A DNA stretch of 64,000 nt from positions 30,851,827 through 30,915,826 of the forward strand of contig JAJKFL010000007.1 in NCBI GenBank assembly GCA_021186555.1, in the 5' to 3' direction. A model generated the notes under the pieces. It saw nothing but the letters and a program-made list of their open reading frames with translations. It was not told the origin of the DNA and did not search any database. How positions within the stretch are numbered: the first letter of the stretch is position 1; each line of letters opens with the position of its first letter. The translations under genes and the position numbers were made by a program. Positions 46,597-57,167 of the stretch are shown one piece after another. Source of the DNA: Reticulitermes speratus. Lineage: Eukaryota; Arthropoda; Insecta; Blattodea; Rhinotermitidae.

Positions 46597-46886
46597 GGCC
46601 GTGCCATGGCTCAGGCGGTTAGTCGCCGGCCTCTCACCACGGAGGCCCGGGTTCGATCCCAGGTCAAGTCCATGTGAGATTTGTGGTGGACATAGTGGCA
46701 CTGGGACAGGATTTTCTCCTAGTTGTCGGTTTTCCCCTGTCAATTTCATTCCACTGGTGCTCCATTACTTGTAAAACTTGGTAAAAAACTGCTCATCTTC
46801 ATCACAGGGGTTGCACAAGAAGCCTTAAGGCTGTGGTGCTTCCGTATCATCTGCTGCGGGGCCCCCTCACCACGCAAAAAAAAAAA
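46597..46886 (+). mobile_element. tRNA-derived SINE with perfect target-site duplication
   Basis: The head has a pol III A box TGGCTCAGGCGG and B box GGTTCGATCCC; the tail ends in a long A run. Flanked by ATGGAGAGACCTA at 46,584-46,596 and 46,887-46,899, a perfect 13-bp target-site duplication inside the LINE. A second copy lies at 53,152-53,436. Intact boxes and TSD suggest a fairly recent insertion; mobilised by a LINE partner in trans. Confidence 0.93.
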
Positions 46887-47119
46887 ATGGAGAGACCTAC
46901 TTCGTTGCTAACTTTGTTTATGTCTTGAATCATACTCTCTTACTCTTTCCCAGTGTTTGCGAACAGAACTATGTCATCTGCAAATCTCAGGTTGGTCAAT
47001 CTTCTTCCATTGATGTTTATTCCATATTTGTTATTCCAATCTAGCTTAAGAAACTGATTCTACAGAAGGCATGTAAAGAGCTTTATTTCCCTATATTAGA
47101 CCGTAATATTCTAGTTCTC

Positions 47120-47440
47120 CCAGCCCGATTCTCTGTTCATTGCCATGCTGTCACTTCCCATTGACATTCTGTATTCATCACAGTATTTCACCTTCCTTCA
47201 ACAAACAATACCACTTCATACTTCAAACTCGACTTCACAGTATTGTAGCTGTTACTGTTGCGATAACAATGCACGCGGACCGCCACGAGAACACTCTACT
47301 TGCAAACCAGTGATCACAATTTTGTGCATCTGCGGCAGTCCGATTCGTCGATATGGCTTTATGCAAGACGTCGCTGGAATGCTTACTGGATTTGTTGCGC
47401 CACAGAACAAAGTAAATCTGTTCTGCTGACCCGTTTTAAG
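47120..47440. repeat. Duplicon copy 2, distal part with single 76-bp unit
   Basis: Homologous to 16,970-17,260: CATTGACATTCTGTAT, CTCGACTTCACAGTA, GACCGCCACGAGA, then one diverged unit GTCGCTGGAATGCTTACTGG-ATTTGTTGCGCCACAGA. This is the unexpanded counterpart of the satellite at 17.2-18.26 kb. Confidence 0.7.
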
Positions 47441-48015
47441 TGTTCAAAACTTGTAAAGAATTTTTAAGAGTGAAAAACAAAGCGATCCCTCAGTTATGTG
47501 TTGACTGTTATGGTGTTGCATGTTAAATAGTTCCTGTCCTGTGTTTATGGACGGTTTGTGAATGGTAACTTTAATTTTCTCATAACTGCTGAAATGATCA
47601 TAATACCAATTATGTAATATTTATTTTAATTACTAGTATATTACAACGTATTGTACTGTATAACACTATAGAGCTTGAGAGGGAGAGTGTTTGAAATATA
47701 ATATAGTAGTACAAATCATAATATGTAGTAATGCAGACAATAAAACGGAACTCAGCCTTACAAAATTATTTCGCTGTGGAGCACAATTGCTTTTGAGAGA
47801 AAGTCACTAATCCCCGGACTACAAGCATAGGCTATACAAAATGTAAGTAGTTGAGCACTTTCGTGTTTAACCAAAGACAGTGTATCGTCTGCCTAGTGGA
47901 GATCACACAAACTTAGCTAAGATGACTGCAACTTATTTTGACACGTTCCGCCTAGCAAACAGCAGTAAAACCAGTAAAATACAAGGTAAACCTCCTGTAC
48001 TTGCCATGGACTTAC
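47440..48015. other. Spacer without recognised gene
   Basis: AT-rich, no features seen. Confidence 0.45.
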
Positions 48016-48016
48016 G

Positions 48017-48081
48017 AATATTTACAAACCGGTAATGGTAGTGACCTTTAAGATCACTACAATTACCGGTTTGTAAATATT
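48017..48081. repeat. Near-perfect long hairpin
   Basis: Left arm AATATTTACAAACCGGTAAT then GGTAGTGA; right arm TCACTAC, one A, then ATTACCGGTTTGTAAATATT. About 27 paired bases with a loop of some 9 nt. It could be a miRNA-like precursor, a palindromic MITE remnant or a cruciform; the sequence alone cannot decide. Confidence 0.85.
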
Positions 48082-48369
48082 TTTTTTATATATACACCAT
48101 TTTTTTCACAAGACCCGATTCGCTTTGGACAGAGACTAACATATAATGCTACAATATTAGCGGTTTACACTAACAACGATATAATTGTAATCTACTAAAA
48201 ACATACTCACATTGTAAAAGCATTTTAATCATATTTTAGTGTTTTAACTATATATATTTTAAAATAGTATAATTTGTACATTTTGTACCATATTGATAAC
48301 AACAAAAAGCATACCAAAATGTTGAACCATATAAAAAAGTGGCCTATTTACTGTCAGTTGGTTTTAAAC

Positions 48370-48415
48370 TTGGCATCATGTGTTCCCTAAGGATGGTGCA
48401 TTGGTACCGAAACAT
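48370..48415 (+). ncRNA. Degenerate hammerhead-like motif
   Basis: CTAAGGA where CTGATGA is expected, a short GGT/ACC stem II, then CGAAACATGTCGG. The core box is broken, so inactive; it marks another Penelope-type terminal repeat remnant. Confidence 0.35.
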
Positions 48416-48839
48416 GTCGGAGCTATATATGTGACATTCATATGTGAAGAGTAGTGTGCGTTCAGTTGGTACAATAAACTTGACTACATTATTCAGAAAT
48501 ATGCACGGAATGAACAGCCTTAAAATAAATAATATTCGTTTACTCATTGCCTTCTTTAATAATGAGGATGTTTCTGTATTCTTGTCTCATTTTTCAGCAC
48601 GCAAAGCGCATACGCCGTATTATCTTGTCATCTGTGGCCTGTTTGGCTCTACCATAATTTTCCTCATTATCTTACAAACATAAAGATTTTCGAGAAAAAA
48701 GTTTTGAACATGAAATATGTCTTTTCATTATCTGTACAATTTTTGCCTGAAGCATTTCTCAATCTAAGAACAATTCAGCGAGTTATTTAAATAAATATTC
48801 TTAGGTCTTCATATTAAGTATCTTTATTGTCAGATTTTT

Positions 48840-49090
48840 GTGAAACTTGAATTTTCTCGACAGATTTTCGAAAAATACTCAAATGTTAAATATCATGGGA
48901 ATCCGTCCAGTGGGAGCCGAGTTGTTCCATGCGGACGTAGAGAGAGAGACGAACGGACAGACAGACGGACGGAGAGTGAGACGGACAGACAGACAGACGT
49001 ACAGACAGAGAGACAGTTATGACGAAGCTAATAGTCACTTTTCGCAATTTTGCGAACACGCTTAAAGCCAATTACACAACTGCTATAGTG
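48840..49090. repeat. Dispersed repeat with (GACGGACA)n core, copy 2
   Basis: Same order of landmarks as 28,370-28,700, with an expanded GACAGACAGACGG tract at 48,950-49,015. Confidence 0.55.
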
Positions 49091-49094
49091 TCAC

Positions 49095-50030
49095 CCTGTA
49101 TTATTTACTTAAACCAAACTACGGCTACAAATTCTACTATTATTAGTCATTTTCAAGCCTCCTTCAAGCAATTAAGTTCTGTATCCTAGATGTAAAGCTT
49201 TCTATGAATACGTTTTTACAATTTTGTACAATATGTCACCAATAATAATCACGTAACTTACATGTTTTAGTAAATCTAATACGGTCCATCTTATGTATCA
49301 ACTATTATAAGACTATCTTATGACGTGGCTTAATTTATCAACCCTAAGTAATCGGCGATTTACATGTTTCAGTATAACCTGATATTTATATATGGTCATT
49401 GTCCACCAATATCTTTTCAAACCGTCCTATACCATATATGGTAGAATTAACGGCACGAAATGCAGATCGTGTTAATAAAGTGACCGTGACACGTGACACC
49501 GTGTGTGCAAGCGGTTTGCAGTGCAGCGCCCGTGACATGTCGAGGTTGAATTTCCTTCATACATAAGTTATAAGTGAGAAGTTTTCCAGTCTTTAATGTT
49601 TTCCTTCGTTTTAAGCTTTTCCCATACTCAGGGGCGCCAATTGTTAAGACTTGCTACTTGGAATCTCAGAGATTTCTCTGTCTTTCATGGCACCTGTTAC
49701 TGTAAACCCTGTTCTTGTGCCAGCTGTGCATCAACAGCATATTTGGTTTGCAGATTTGTCGATATGTTCAGCTTATATGCAGTTACAAATGATCAAAATT
49801 TACAAGAACGTCTGTAGTTGCATAGTCAGTGTTCTCTGTGCTTGTTATGTAAACTGTGTCATTCTGTGTCGTGTCACTGTGCCCTTGACATTGTGCTCCA
49901 TTGTGTAAAATGGTAAACTGAATTTTACCATTTCGACACGAATTTTAACGAATTTTTAACGATTTTATACGCGGTGCTTTCATATACGTTTTAAACTCTG
50001 ATTTTATAAGTGAATGTCACCTGCATACTA
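49095..50030. other. Spacer without recognised gene
   Basis: Frames at 49,596-49,908 overlap each other and carry no motif known to me. Confidence 0.45.
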
Positions 50031-50090
50031 AGATATTGCACAACAATAAGGGCAGAAATGGCATTGGATGTACAATGTATGTAGTTTTGA

Positions 50091-50136
50091 ACCCCCTGAT
50101 GAAGGTTTTTGCATAAACCGAAACATATGTAGGGGT
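50091..50136 (+). ncRNA. Minimal hammerhead ribozyme, complete
   Basis: Stem I ACCCC (50,091-50,095) pairs with GGGGT (50,132-50,136). Box CTGATGA 50,096-50,102. Stem II GGTTT/AAACC (50,104-50,108 with 50,115-50,119) and a 6-nt loop. GAAA 50,120-50,123. Very short stem III within CATATG (50,124-50,129). Cleavage triplet GTA 50,129-50,131. Every conserved core position I can check is present. Same class as 43,513-43,557. Confidence 0.85.
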
Positions 50137-50249
50137 CTGTTAATATATAATAAAGGGTAAAAGTGAAGTGAATTTTGTACGTGTTTTAGAAACAGTGAAT
50201 TGTGAAATATGCACGGTGAGACTAATATAGAAGCTACTTCCGTCTTCAT

Positions 50250-51545
50250 AAGCAATTCCGGTATTAGGCAAAATGCAAAATTGCAAGACCAGGATTCCAA
50301 CCAAAGGACTGTCAAATTCACGCTTACCACATTGCTTAGTTGGGCTTTTATCAGTTCTGCGTGAAAAAGAGTTCGGAAAAGCAGTTTCATGAAATGTAAT
50401 TTCGTAATTATATAAAGACACTCGAACCCGGTTATAATGACATCGGTTTATTCGACAACTCGCTTATAGAGTCAGATATTCTGTGGTAACAATTAATTCG
50501 TCACTTCTTAACCATAACATTATACTCCTCGGTTATAACGACACTCGTTTATAACGACACAAAACATTCGGTCCCTTTCATGACGTTATAACAAAGTTCC
50601 AGTGTATGCTGTAATTTCGTTGATTGTTTTCCTGTAAGTTCTGATCATAATTATTCACCCTGCATTATTTTCTGGAACGTACGTACCTCTGAAGATGAGG
50701 ATCCGAAAATGGGGAAACACTCGCAGCTGCCAATACCAGACACCTGAACAATCCCCCGTTCGGTCAGTACAGTGTGCCTTGTTACACAGACCGTTGCAAC
50801 ACCTCCTGTTACACACGTTCACACGTCTGCAGGCCACCGACGTCTGCTGACTATTTTTACTTACAAGCTGTGATTTTCTGCAAGCAGAATGCGATCGGTG
50901 AGCGAGGTGCGGGAAACAGAATCTTTCGTTGAGCTCCTTATTTGGGATTGTTTGTGTAATGTTGAAGCCCCACAAGTGTTGCCAAAGGTGAAAATATGAA
51001 ATTCTTGCGCAATCGTTTGTTTTCGCCATTATCCGCGCCGACACAGGTGGCGCTCTGTCACGCAGTGACGTCATCTGATTCGGTCGCTTCCTCCGACTGC
51101 CAGCGCCTCTTGTTCGTTCCACCCCATGTGACAACATAAACAGGCCACAGCACGTCGTCGAAACGTCCTGCAAATTCAGATATCGCACACCGTGCCCCCG
51201 CTACACCGAAGCCCCCCCACACCTCCCGTGCGTGGTAATGAACGTGCTGGAACACGTGGCGCGGCGAAGACCGACATAGAGCGCTGTGAGCTGTGCCACT
51301 GTACTGCGAGCACAACCGTGTCTGACTACTAGAGTTATGTGACGGTCAGATCTGTGGTGGTACCGACATGGTGGCAGCAGGTTCGAAAACTGTCGCGTTA
51401 CACCATGGACTGCTCAGTAGTGCTGGTCCATCTTCACTGATTTATGGACCGGCAAAAGTGCAGGACCGCTACATTGTACAGTGTTACTATATAGTGCAAG
51501 GTTGTTTATTGATAGCATGTTTATAACGTGTGGGTGTGGCACTGA
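50250..51545. repeat. Duplicon copy 3, left part
   Basis: Sister of 13,720-14,840, with the same landmarks. Contains a MITE the sister lacks, and a GC-rich stretch at 51,000-51,300 where the two copies differ most. Confidence 0.75.
50419..50604. mobile_element. MITE with pogo/mariner-type inverted ends, empty site in paralog
   Basis: Left end CACTCGAACCCGGTTATAAT; right end, minus strand, CACTGGAACTTTGTTATAAC. The two ends match at most positions. Interior repeats of GGTTATAACGACAC type. The sister block near 13,905 lacks these 186 bp, so the insertion boundary is seen directly. No coding capacity. Confidence 0.75.
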
Positions 51546-51822
51546 AATATGTGACGGCACAGTGGCCACAAATATGTGACGGCACAATGGCCACAAATAT
51601 GTGACAGCACAGTGGCCACAAATATGTGACAGCACAGTGGGCACAAATATGTGACAGCACAGTGGCCACAAATATGTGACAGCACAGTGGCCACAAATAT
51701 GTGACAGCACAGTGGGCACAAATATGTGATAGCACAGTGGGCACAAATATGGGACAGCACAGGGGCCACAAATATGTGACACCACAGGGGCCACAAATAT
51801 GGGACAGCACAGGGGCCACAAA
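51545..51822. repeat. 25-bp minisatellite, about 11 copies (paralog of 14.84 kb array)
   Basis: Same 25-bp unit as at 14,838-15,082 with different variants (GGGACAGCACAGGGG units at the right end). Open frames are artefacts. Confidence 0.9.
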
Positions 51823-51956
51823 TAGACTGATTAAATGTTGTGTTGTGTTTGTAATATTATGTGAGATATCAGGATTTGTGCCTAATATAGACGATAGATG
51901 TCTGTGACTGTGAACTCAAGTATTCATTAACGCTGACTCGTGCACAGACACTATCG

Positions 51957-52004
51957 CAACATGTTTCGGCTTGTCAGTGTTGAGCCATCTTCAGCCTGTA
52001 TTAC
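51957..52004 (-). ncRNA. Degenerate hammerhead-like motif (paralog of 15.2 kb)
   Basis: Minus strand CTGAAGA, GGCT/AGCC stem II, GAAACATGTT; nearly identical to the 15,213-15,260 copy, carried by the segmental duplication. Confidence 0.4.
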
Positions 52005-52282
52005 AAAAACTGTATAGAGAGGTTGAATATTTGTGTTACATTCTGACATTGAAATCGCAGTATTATACATTGCTGTCTACTACGTCATTTTTAACATGAA
52101 TCAGTTAAATACTAAAGTTGTCACAATATCAATATGTCAAATTACTTTGTCACTGTCAGTACGATGGCTGCTCATGTGACTTGGAGTTTACCGTCAAGAC
52201 AAAGACATTGTTTTGTAGTGCTTGTGAAAATTTTGTTGACAGGAACTAAATTTCCGGTTTCTCGTAGGAAGCCTCTTTTTCC

Positions 52283-52288
<6 letters not shown>

Positions 52289-52315
<27 letters not shown>
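52289..52315. repeat. (AT)n microsatellite
   Basis: Uninterrupted TA dinucleotide run. Confidence 0.95.
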
Positions 52316-52316
<1 letters not shown>

Positions 52317-52394
52317 TAACTTTATCTTTCTGTTCCCATTCCTAGCCAAGACAGTCCTACTAATGGTACCCGTTGTCTATTGCATGAACTGTCG

Positions 52395-53137
52395 TCGGGT
52401 ATCGGAATTTTCTCCGGACATCTTTTGGCCAGCTGGGCTTATTTCTGATTATTGATAAACAGCTGGATGTATGAATGTCAACTGTTGTATGGTGGAACGT
52501 TATAGCATAAACGAGGGCCTCTGAATAGTTCAAAATTATAAACGCTACGGAATTTTTAAATTATTGCTGACACATTGAACCTAGTCTAAATTCTTACTAT
52601 TGAAATTACGCACAGAAATGTTTCACAGAATTGTACGTCTGTAATTGATGGCAGTACCTGCTTAATACCTGGTTAATACCTGCTAGATTCAGTGTGTTAA
52701 CACACTATTTGAAGAAGATTAATCACTCCATTTCAGAAACTCCCGATTTAAATGTTATCATACTGCAGACATTTCACAGATGTAGCACTGTCAGTGCATA
52801 TCGGTACGAGAGACACAAACAGGCTGTATGATGTTACTGAGGAGGCAGGACTTTACAGATTTCACAGCTACCTGTTCTAGGCCACCCTATCATTCTACTC
52901 ACCGACCAAGCTGGCCAAAACCGTAACGTTTTTGACTTGCAATCGTGATCTTGCCGGTTCGAGTCTCGGCAGGGGACACCAAATAGTTCTGGCGTTTTAG
53001 TGCTTTTACTCAGTACCTCCGGTCAAAACCGGAGCAGAACCTTAAAGTATAGCGCGATTTGTGACATTGTTTCTGATTATTCACCGTCAGACCGCCATTT
53101 GGAACTACAGGCTAAGCCACTATCAGCTTCGTTAAGT
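52395..53137. repeat. Duplicon copy 3, right part
   Basis: Sister of 15,445-16,380 and 41,550-42,290. Near 52,760 it preserves the unoccupied target of the hAT found at 15,789. Confidence 0.75.
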
Positions 53138-53151
53138 AACATACGAAACTT

Positions 53152-53436
53152 TTTTTTACATGGTGAAGGGCCCCGCAGCAGATGCTACGGACGCACCACA
53201 GCCTTAAGGCTTCTTGTGCAACCCCTATGATGAAGATAAGCAGTTTTTTTTACCAAGTTTTACAAGTAATGGAGCACCAGTGGAATGAAATTGGCAGGGG
53301 AAAACCGACAACTCGCAGAAAAACCTGTCCCAGTGCCACTTTGTCCACCACAAATCCCACATGGACTGACCTGGGATCTAACCCGGGCCTCCGCAGTGAG
53401 AGGCCGGCGACTAACCGCCTGAGCCATGGCACGGCC
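53152..53436 (-). mobile_element. tRNA-derived SINE, second copy
   Basis: Reverse orientation of the family at 46,597. Minus strand starts GGCCGTGCCATGGCTCAGGC and ends in an A run (plus T run at 53,151-53,157). Flanked by the perfect 14-bp repeat AACATACGAAACTT at 53,138-53,151 and 53,437-53,450. It splits duplicon copy 3, so it landed after the duplication. Confidence 0.93.
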
Positions 53437-53767
53437 AACATACGAAACTTAAATAAAATTCTTCACACTCTCACCCCAGTAACGTGCAGAATGTCACGAC
53501 TGTATCTTCCCCTCCTTTCTTGATTCTATCAGACCATTTCTATGTTCTCCTGCCCAGTTCAGTTAATGTTAATGCAGCACTGAATGTCTTAAACTCGACT
53601 TCACATTACAGTCACATTACACAGACCGTTCCTGCCTGGTACTTCTCCTCCTGAACCAACGGTGATCCCCACCGCTCAGGCCTCAAGTTTCAGAATGCAT
53701 TATTTTCCGTATTATGTGTGATGTTCCAAGTATAGCTGTCTTTTGTAGTGACTGTGTTGAATGTTTG

Positions 53768-53810
<43 letters not shown>
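53768..53810. repeat. (ATT)n microsatellite
   Basis: Sister of 29,368-29,412, longer and purer. Confidence 0.95.
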
Positions 53811-53811
<1 letters not shown>

Positions 53812-53844
53812 AGCAGCAGTAGTGGTGACAGACAGTTTTGGGAA

Positions 53845-53932
53845 TGACTGGTCTGAGGAGATGAAACCAGCGATATAAAATAAGGTGGATTATTTTGGCG
53901 CTGAAACATACACTGACATGTCTTTATTACAA
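53845..53932. repeat. Single ancestral unit of the 87-bp minisatellite
   Basis: GACTGGTCTGAGG, CAGCGATATAAAATAAGG, then TTTTGGCGCTGA and TGACATGTCTTTATTACA. One diverged unit in the same flanks as the 8-copy array at 29.6 kb. Confidence 0.85.
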
Positions 53933-55240
53933 GCATTTAAAATTGATAATACAAATAATATGCATAATAACCCTTATCATCTCAAGAAGCACGCTGCACC
54001 GTTCTTCTTGAGATGCTAACAGTTGCACAGCTAGTCTTGAACGTCCTCGTATTTTATGTAACTTTAGTTACCATTGTCAAAAGGACCAGTTACTTGTCCA
54101 TATTCTGGGACACCCTCGTCCAGTCCACTCGTCCCACCGTTTCTCAGAAGTCCATTTTGATATCACTGTACAATCTACACCAAGGTGTTTCAATAAAGGC
54201 ATAGTAAGGCCAAGTTGTGTCACTAAGCATTACTGCCTGAAGACGTATATGGAGTGAGGACGCACAGTGCCACTGACTGTAGACGTCTAAATAGCAGTGT
54301 CTTATACTGCTGTCTTACGACAATTCAGGTAAAATTGTAGTGAATTTAATAGGATAAATAATTATGTTATATAATGAGGCAACAGCTGCTATACTGAAAG
54401 ATAACTTACGCAATGGAGAAATGTCTTTTTATTGCAGGCAGTCAACAGTGTCTCTGATGTCTTGAGACAATCAAACCTAACTACAAATGTTACCGCAGTC
54501 AGCTTGGCTGATATAGTTTCAGTAGAGGGCGAAATCTCATTTGTACCACGAACTCTGTTTTACACGCGATTGTCTCGTGTTTTTAACACTTGGAAGCTTC
54601 CAGAGCAATGGACTGTCATGTGGATGCCAACGCCTGAATTTGTCTTACAGAAAGGCGTTACTAGGCGCTTTCGAAGGGATTGATTTTACATCACTGGTCA
54701 CCGGAAACTGAGTCACTTTGCTGACTGCTACTGGGATCTTTGCTTATAAATTGCTAACTTGTACACTTCGACATTTCTCAGCAAATACACTCTTATTCTA
54801 TGAGGTGTACAATCCCACAGAAAACAGCTGTATCAAGAAGTCGTCATTTAATGAACATAAGAGCCATCTGCTTATCATCGCATTTAGCTGTGGACGGTAC
54901 CTTCTTTAGTTCCAATCTACGTTTCCAACCCGCCATCTGCCTTAGGATACAACAGTAAGTACTCAGCTTCACGCTTAGACCCGCTCCGTTCCCACAGCAA
55001 TGTCCCTCTGTGCACACTGGTGAATTCTGTGTGCTGGCTGTACACACACTGTGAACATAGCAGTGTGCGTACCGGAAATGAACTTGTATCTAAAAGTTCG
55101 TAAGTCAGGAATTTACTGGCACAGCTATGGAAAGGTTTTAAAGAGACGGCATATCGCAGTCAGTGTCGAGTCTAGGCTAAAGGTTGGACGACCGAGGGAT
55201 CGTGTTTCGATTACCGGCAAATGCAACAGATTTTTTGTCT
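53933..55240. repeat. Segmental duplication shared with 31.5-32.3 kb
   Basis: Two blocks homologous to gene C's downstream flank (53,933-54,300 and 54,955-55,235), separated by about 650 bp of unrecognised sequence. The 83-codon plus frame in that insert (54,432-54,683) is unlike any family I know. Confidence 0.7.
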
Positions 55241-55478
55241 TCTCGGAATCATAATTTCCGGAACTGAGGCCCACTCTGCAACCAATTCAACTAGTGCCGG
55301 GGGCTTTTTTTCAGGAGATAAGGCGGCCGGGATTTGTAGATTAACATCATTTCAATTTAGTACCGGTGTTAAGAATACTTGTAGCTGTACTTAAACTATC
55401 CCACATAGATTTTGTAAGTGGATAAGTTTAATTTAAATGCTTTATGGAATAGTTTAACATGCTGCTGATAACACAATT
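55240..55478 (-). other. Conserved 3-prime flank of NACHT genes (copy D)
   Basis: Close to 1,785-2,000 and 32,310-32,520: GAGGCCCACTC, AACCAATTCAACT, AAGGCGGCCGGGAT and TTTATGGAATAGTTTAA. Confidence 0.55.
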
Positions 55479-56906
55479 TCATGAGTCATTATTCTGCCAT
55501 ACAGTTCTGAACTCTTTACATTTCCTTTCCTGCAGATAGTTGACAATTGCCTTCAATGTTTTCTCTATATATTCCCTGCTAATTATCCAACGATACTTGG
55601 GATCCGACATAAAATATTTGGCCCAGTCAATGACTGTCCTACTGCTGTCATCACGTACGTCCACTGACGCACCTCCCTCCTTCACAAGTGCTCGGACAAC
55701 ATCAAGCGAGCCTACAGTAACAGCGTAGAACAAGGGTGTTTGGCCATCGCTGTATCTAGTGTTGCAGTCAGCACCGTGCTTGATTAGCCACCTGACGACT
55801 TGCAGATTTATTCCCTTTATAGCAAAATGAAGGGGAGAATGGAAGCCCAAATCACTTGCCTGATGAATGTTCACGCCAACACTGCATATAAACTCAAGAA
55901 GTAACAAGTGACCCACCATTGCAGCGTCTATGGTTATGGGTTTAATGTATTCTGGGTCGTGTGCCCGCTGCCTAATCATATCCAAGCCAGATCTGTCAAC
56001 ATTGCTTTCTAGTAACAGTTCTACAATAAACCATTTCTTCGCCGTTATGGCTTATTGCAATGTACACAGACTTTTTTGTCCAAAGAAAGTTCATTATTGC
56101 AGTGGAGATCACCGACATCACAAATTATCAAACCAATTGCCGCAATAATGCGCGTAACATGATCTGGCATCCTTGTCCAGAGCATTGACGTCACATCTTA
56201 CCTTAAATAGGGTATCGAAACGTTCCACATCGGTTTATAACTGCGCAGTACAGCGGAAAGTGTTTTGCGAGGATTGTGTGGAACATGTCTTTCACTAAGC
56301 TATATTTAGGGTCGACAAGAATATGTTCCAGGACACCTCTGTTTGACTGGAAGTTTTTGTTGAACCAGCGAGATGTGAAGTATTCTGCGAGCGTTCGATG
56401 TACGAACTGGGGCTTGCCCACCACCACGTTCATCACTATACTTGTTTTGTCCTTTCCAGCCTGGACCTGTATTTCGTCTTCTATTGTCTTATTGTGTAAT
56501 GATTCGAGAATGGGAGGAGGCAGTATGGCTGCTAGAGCACACTTCTCAAAGTTTATCAAAAGTCTTTGCTTTGAATCTTCATGGTCATCTAGAACACTGG
56601 GATTTGTTATATCGGCCTTTAGCTTCTCTGTTTGGTAAATATGTAGTTTCCTTTCAACAAATTTCTCATACAAGCTAACTAAATCAATTCTTAGTGGAGT
56701 TCAAACTTCCGAACTTAAATGCGTTTCCAACTCCATTTCGTAAACAATGGCTATCATGAAATTTGTGGTCTTCTGGGTTATTACACGGCGTCGTGTTGTA
56801 ATTATTTACCGACGTTTCGGTACAACGTATCGGTCCCATCCTCACGGGTCAAGATTCCGAATCGGAATCGAATGACTGTCAGTGTCTCTTCTCCAGCAAG
56901 TGTCTG
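55479..56906 (-). pseudogene. NACHT-ankyrin gene copy D, internally deleted
   Basis: The 5-prime end keeps the acceptor TTTTGTGCAG (ends at 56,904) and the first codons (CADTCWRRDTDSH), then family homology stops at about 56,870. A roughly 100-bp segment of the CCGACGTTTCGG repeat family follows (56,757-56,860). Homology resumes after the NACHT core with FVERKLHIYQTEK, then FVHRTLAEYF and a degraded first ankyrin unit (56,673-56,203). After more breaks, a TAC to TAA change near 56,053 precedes the last ankyrin repeats (55,985-55,479: SPLHFAI, GQTPLFYAVT, ending WQNNDS). The nuclease domain, middle region and Walker motifs are gone. Confidence 0.88.
56757..56860. repeat. CCGACGTTTCGG-family insert at the gene D deletion junction
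   Basis: Contains TTACCGACGTTTCGGTAC and, downstream, CATCCTCACGGGTCAAG. Same family as 7,865-7,936 and 13,035. On the minus strand TGAGGATG, GGGACC, GTACCGAAACGTCGG follow the order of a decayed hammerhead. Confidence 0.6.
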
Positions 56907-57150
56907 CACAAAACGTGAAAATATCTGTAAGTATGGATAGACTGCAGAGGTGGCAGTAGTAGGATGTTAGTATCTGCACCGTGACTGGGATATCGTGATG
57001 AAGGGTATCGTGTTTTTTAGTAATCGGTCTAAGCACGCTGATAATAACAAGTTGCAAACTTCACCCAACAACTTAGATATTATAACAATAGTCTTATCAC
57101 AGTGACGCATGGCGCCGTAACTCTAGATCGTACATGTGTATAGCAGTAGA
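56907..57150 (-). other. Conserved intronic or 5-prime flank of gene D
   Basis: Matches the upstream flank of gene A (5,878-6,110), ending in a fading match at about 57,150, where the AT-rich block begins. Confidence 0.55.
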
Positions 57151-57167
57151 TATACTGGAGGTATAGC

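Larger units (their letters stand above)
43937..47075 (-). mobile_element. LINE (endonuclease/RT type), interrupted by minisatellite and SINE
   Basis: Read on the minus strand from 47,075: a NING-RRLTNL segment, then the RT catalytic box FADDIVLFAN (about 46,985-46,955). After a SINE insertion come MNPRNTKLMT, EVLEYVKDYTYLGKIVSF and SEVFETCVIPALLYGCQTWS, then KMERKILRL and ADVRKQLGTRDGVQT. A 1.7-kb minisatellite follows. The frame resumes at 44,526 with LGTRDGVQTAAQLKWKWGRH, then NVGRPRTRW, and stops at 44,248. The element ends in an (ATT)n tail (43,937-43,958). Several frameshifts; 5-prime truncated. Confidence 0.85.

Noticed and set aside
51058..51315. GC-rich frames at 50.65-51.3 kb as a gene
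   Set aside because: Two overlapping frames, neither preserved in the sister duplicon at 14.2-14.65 kb.
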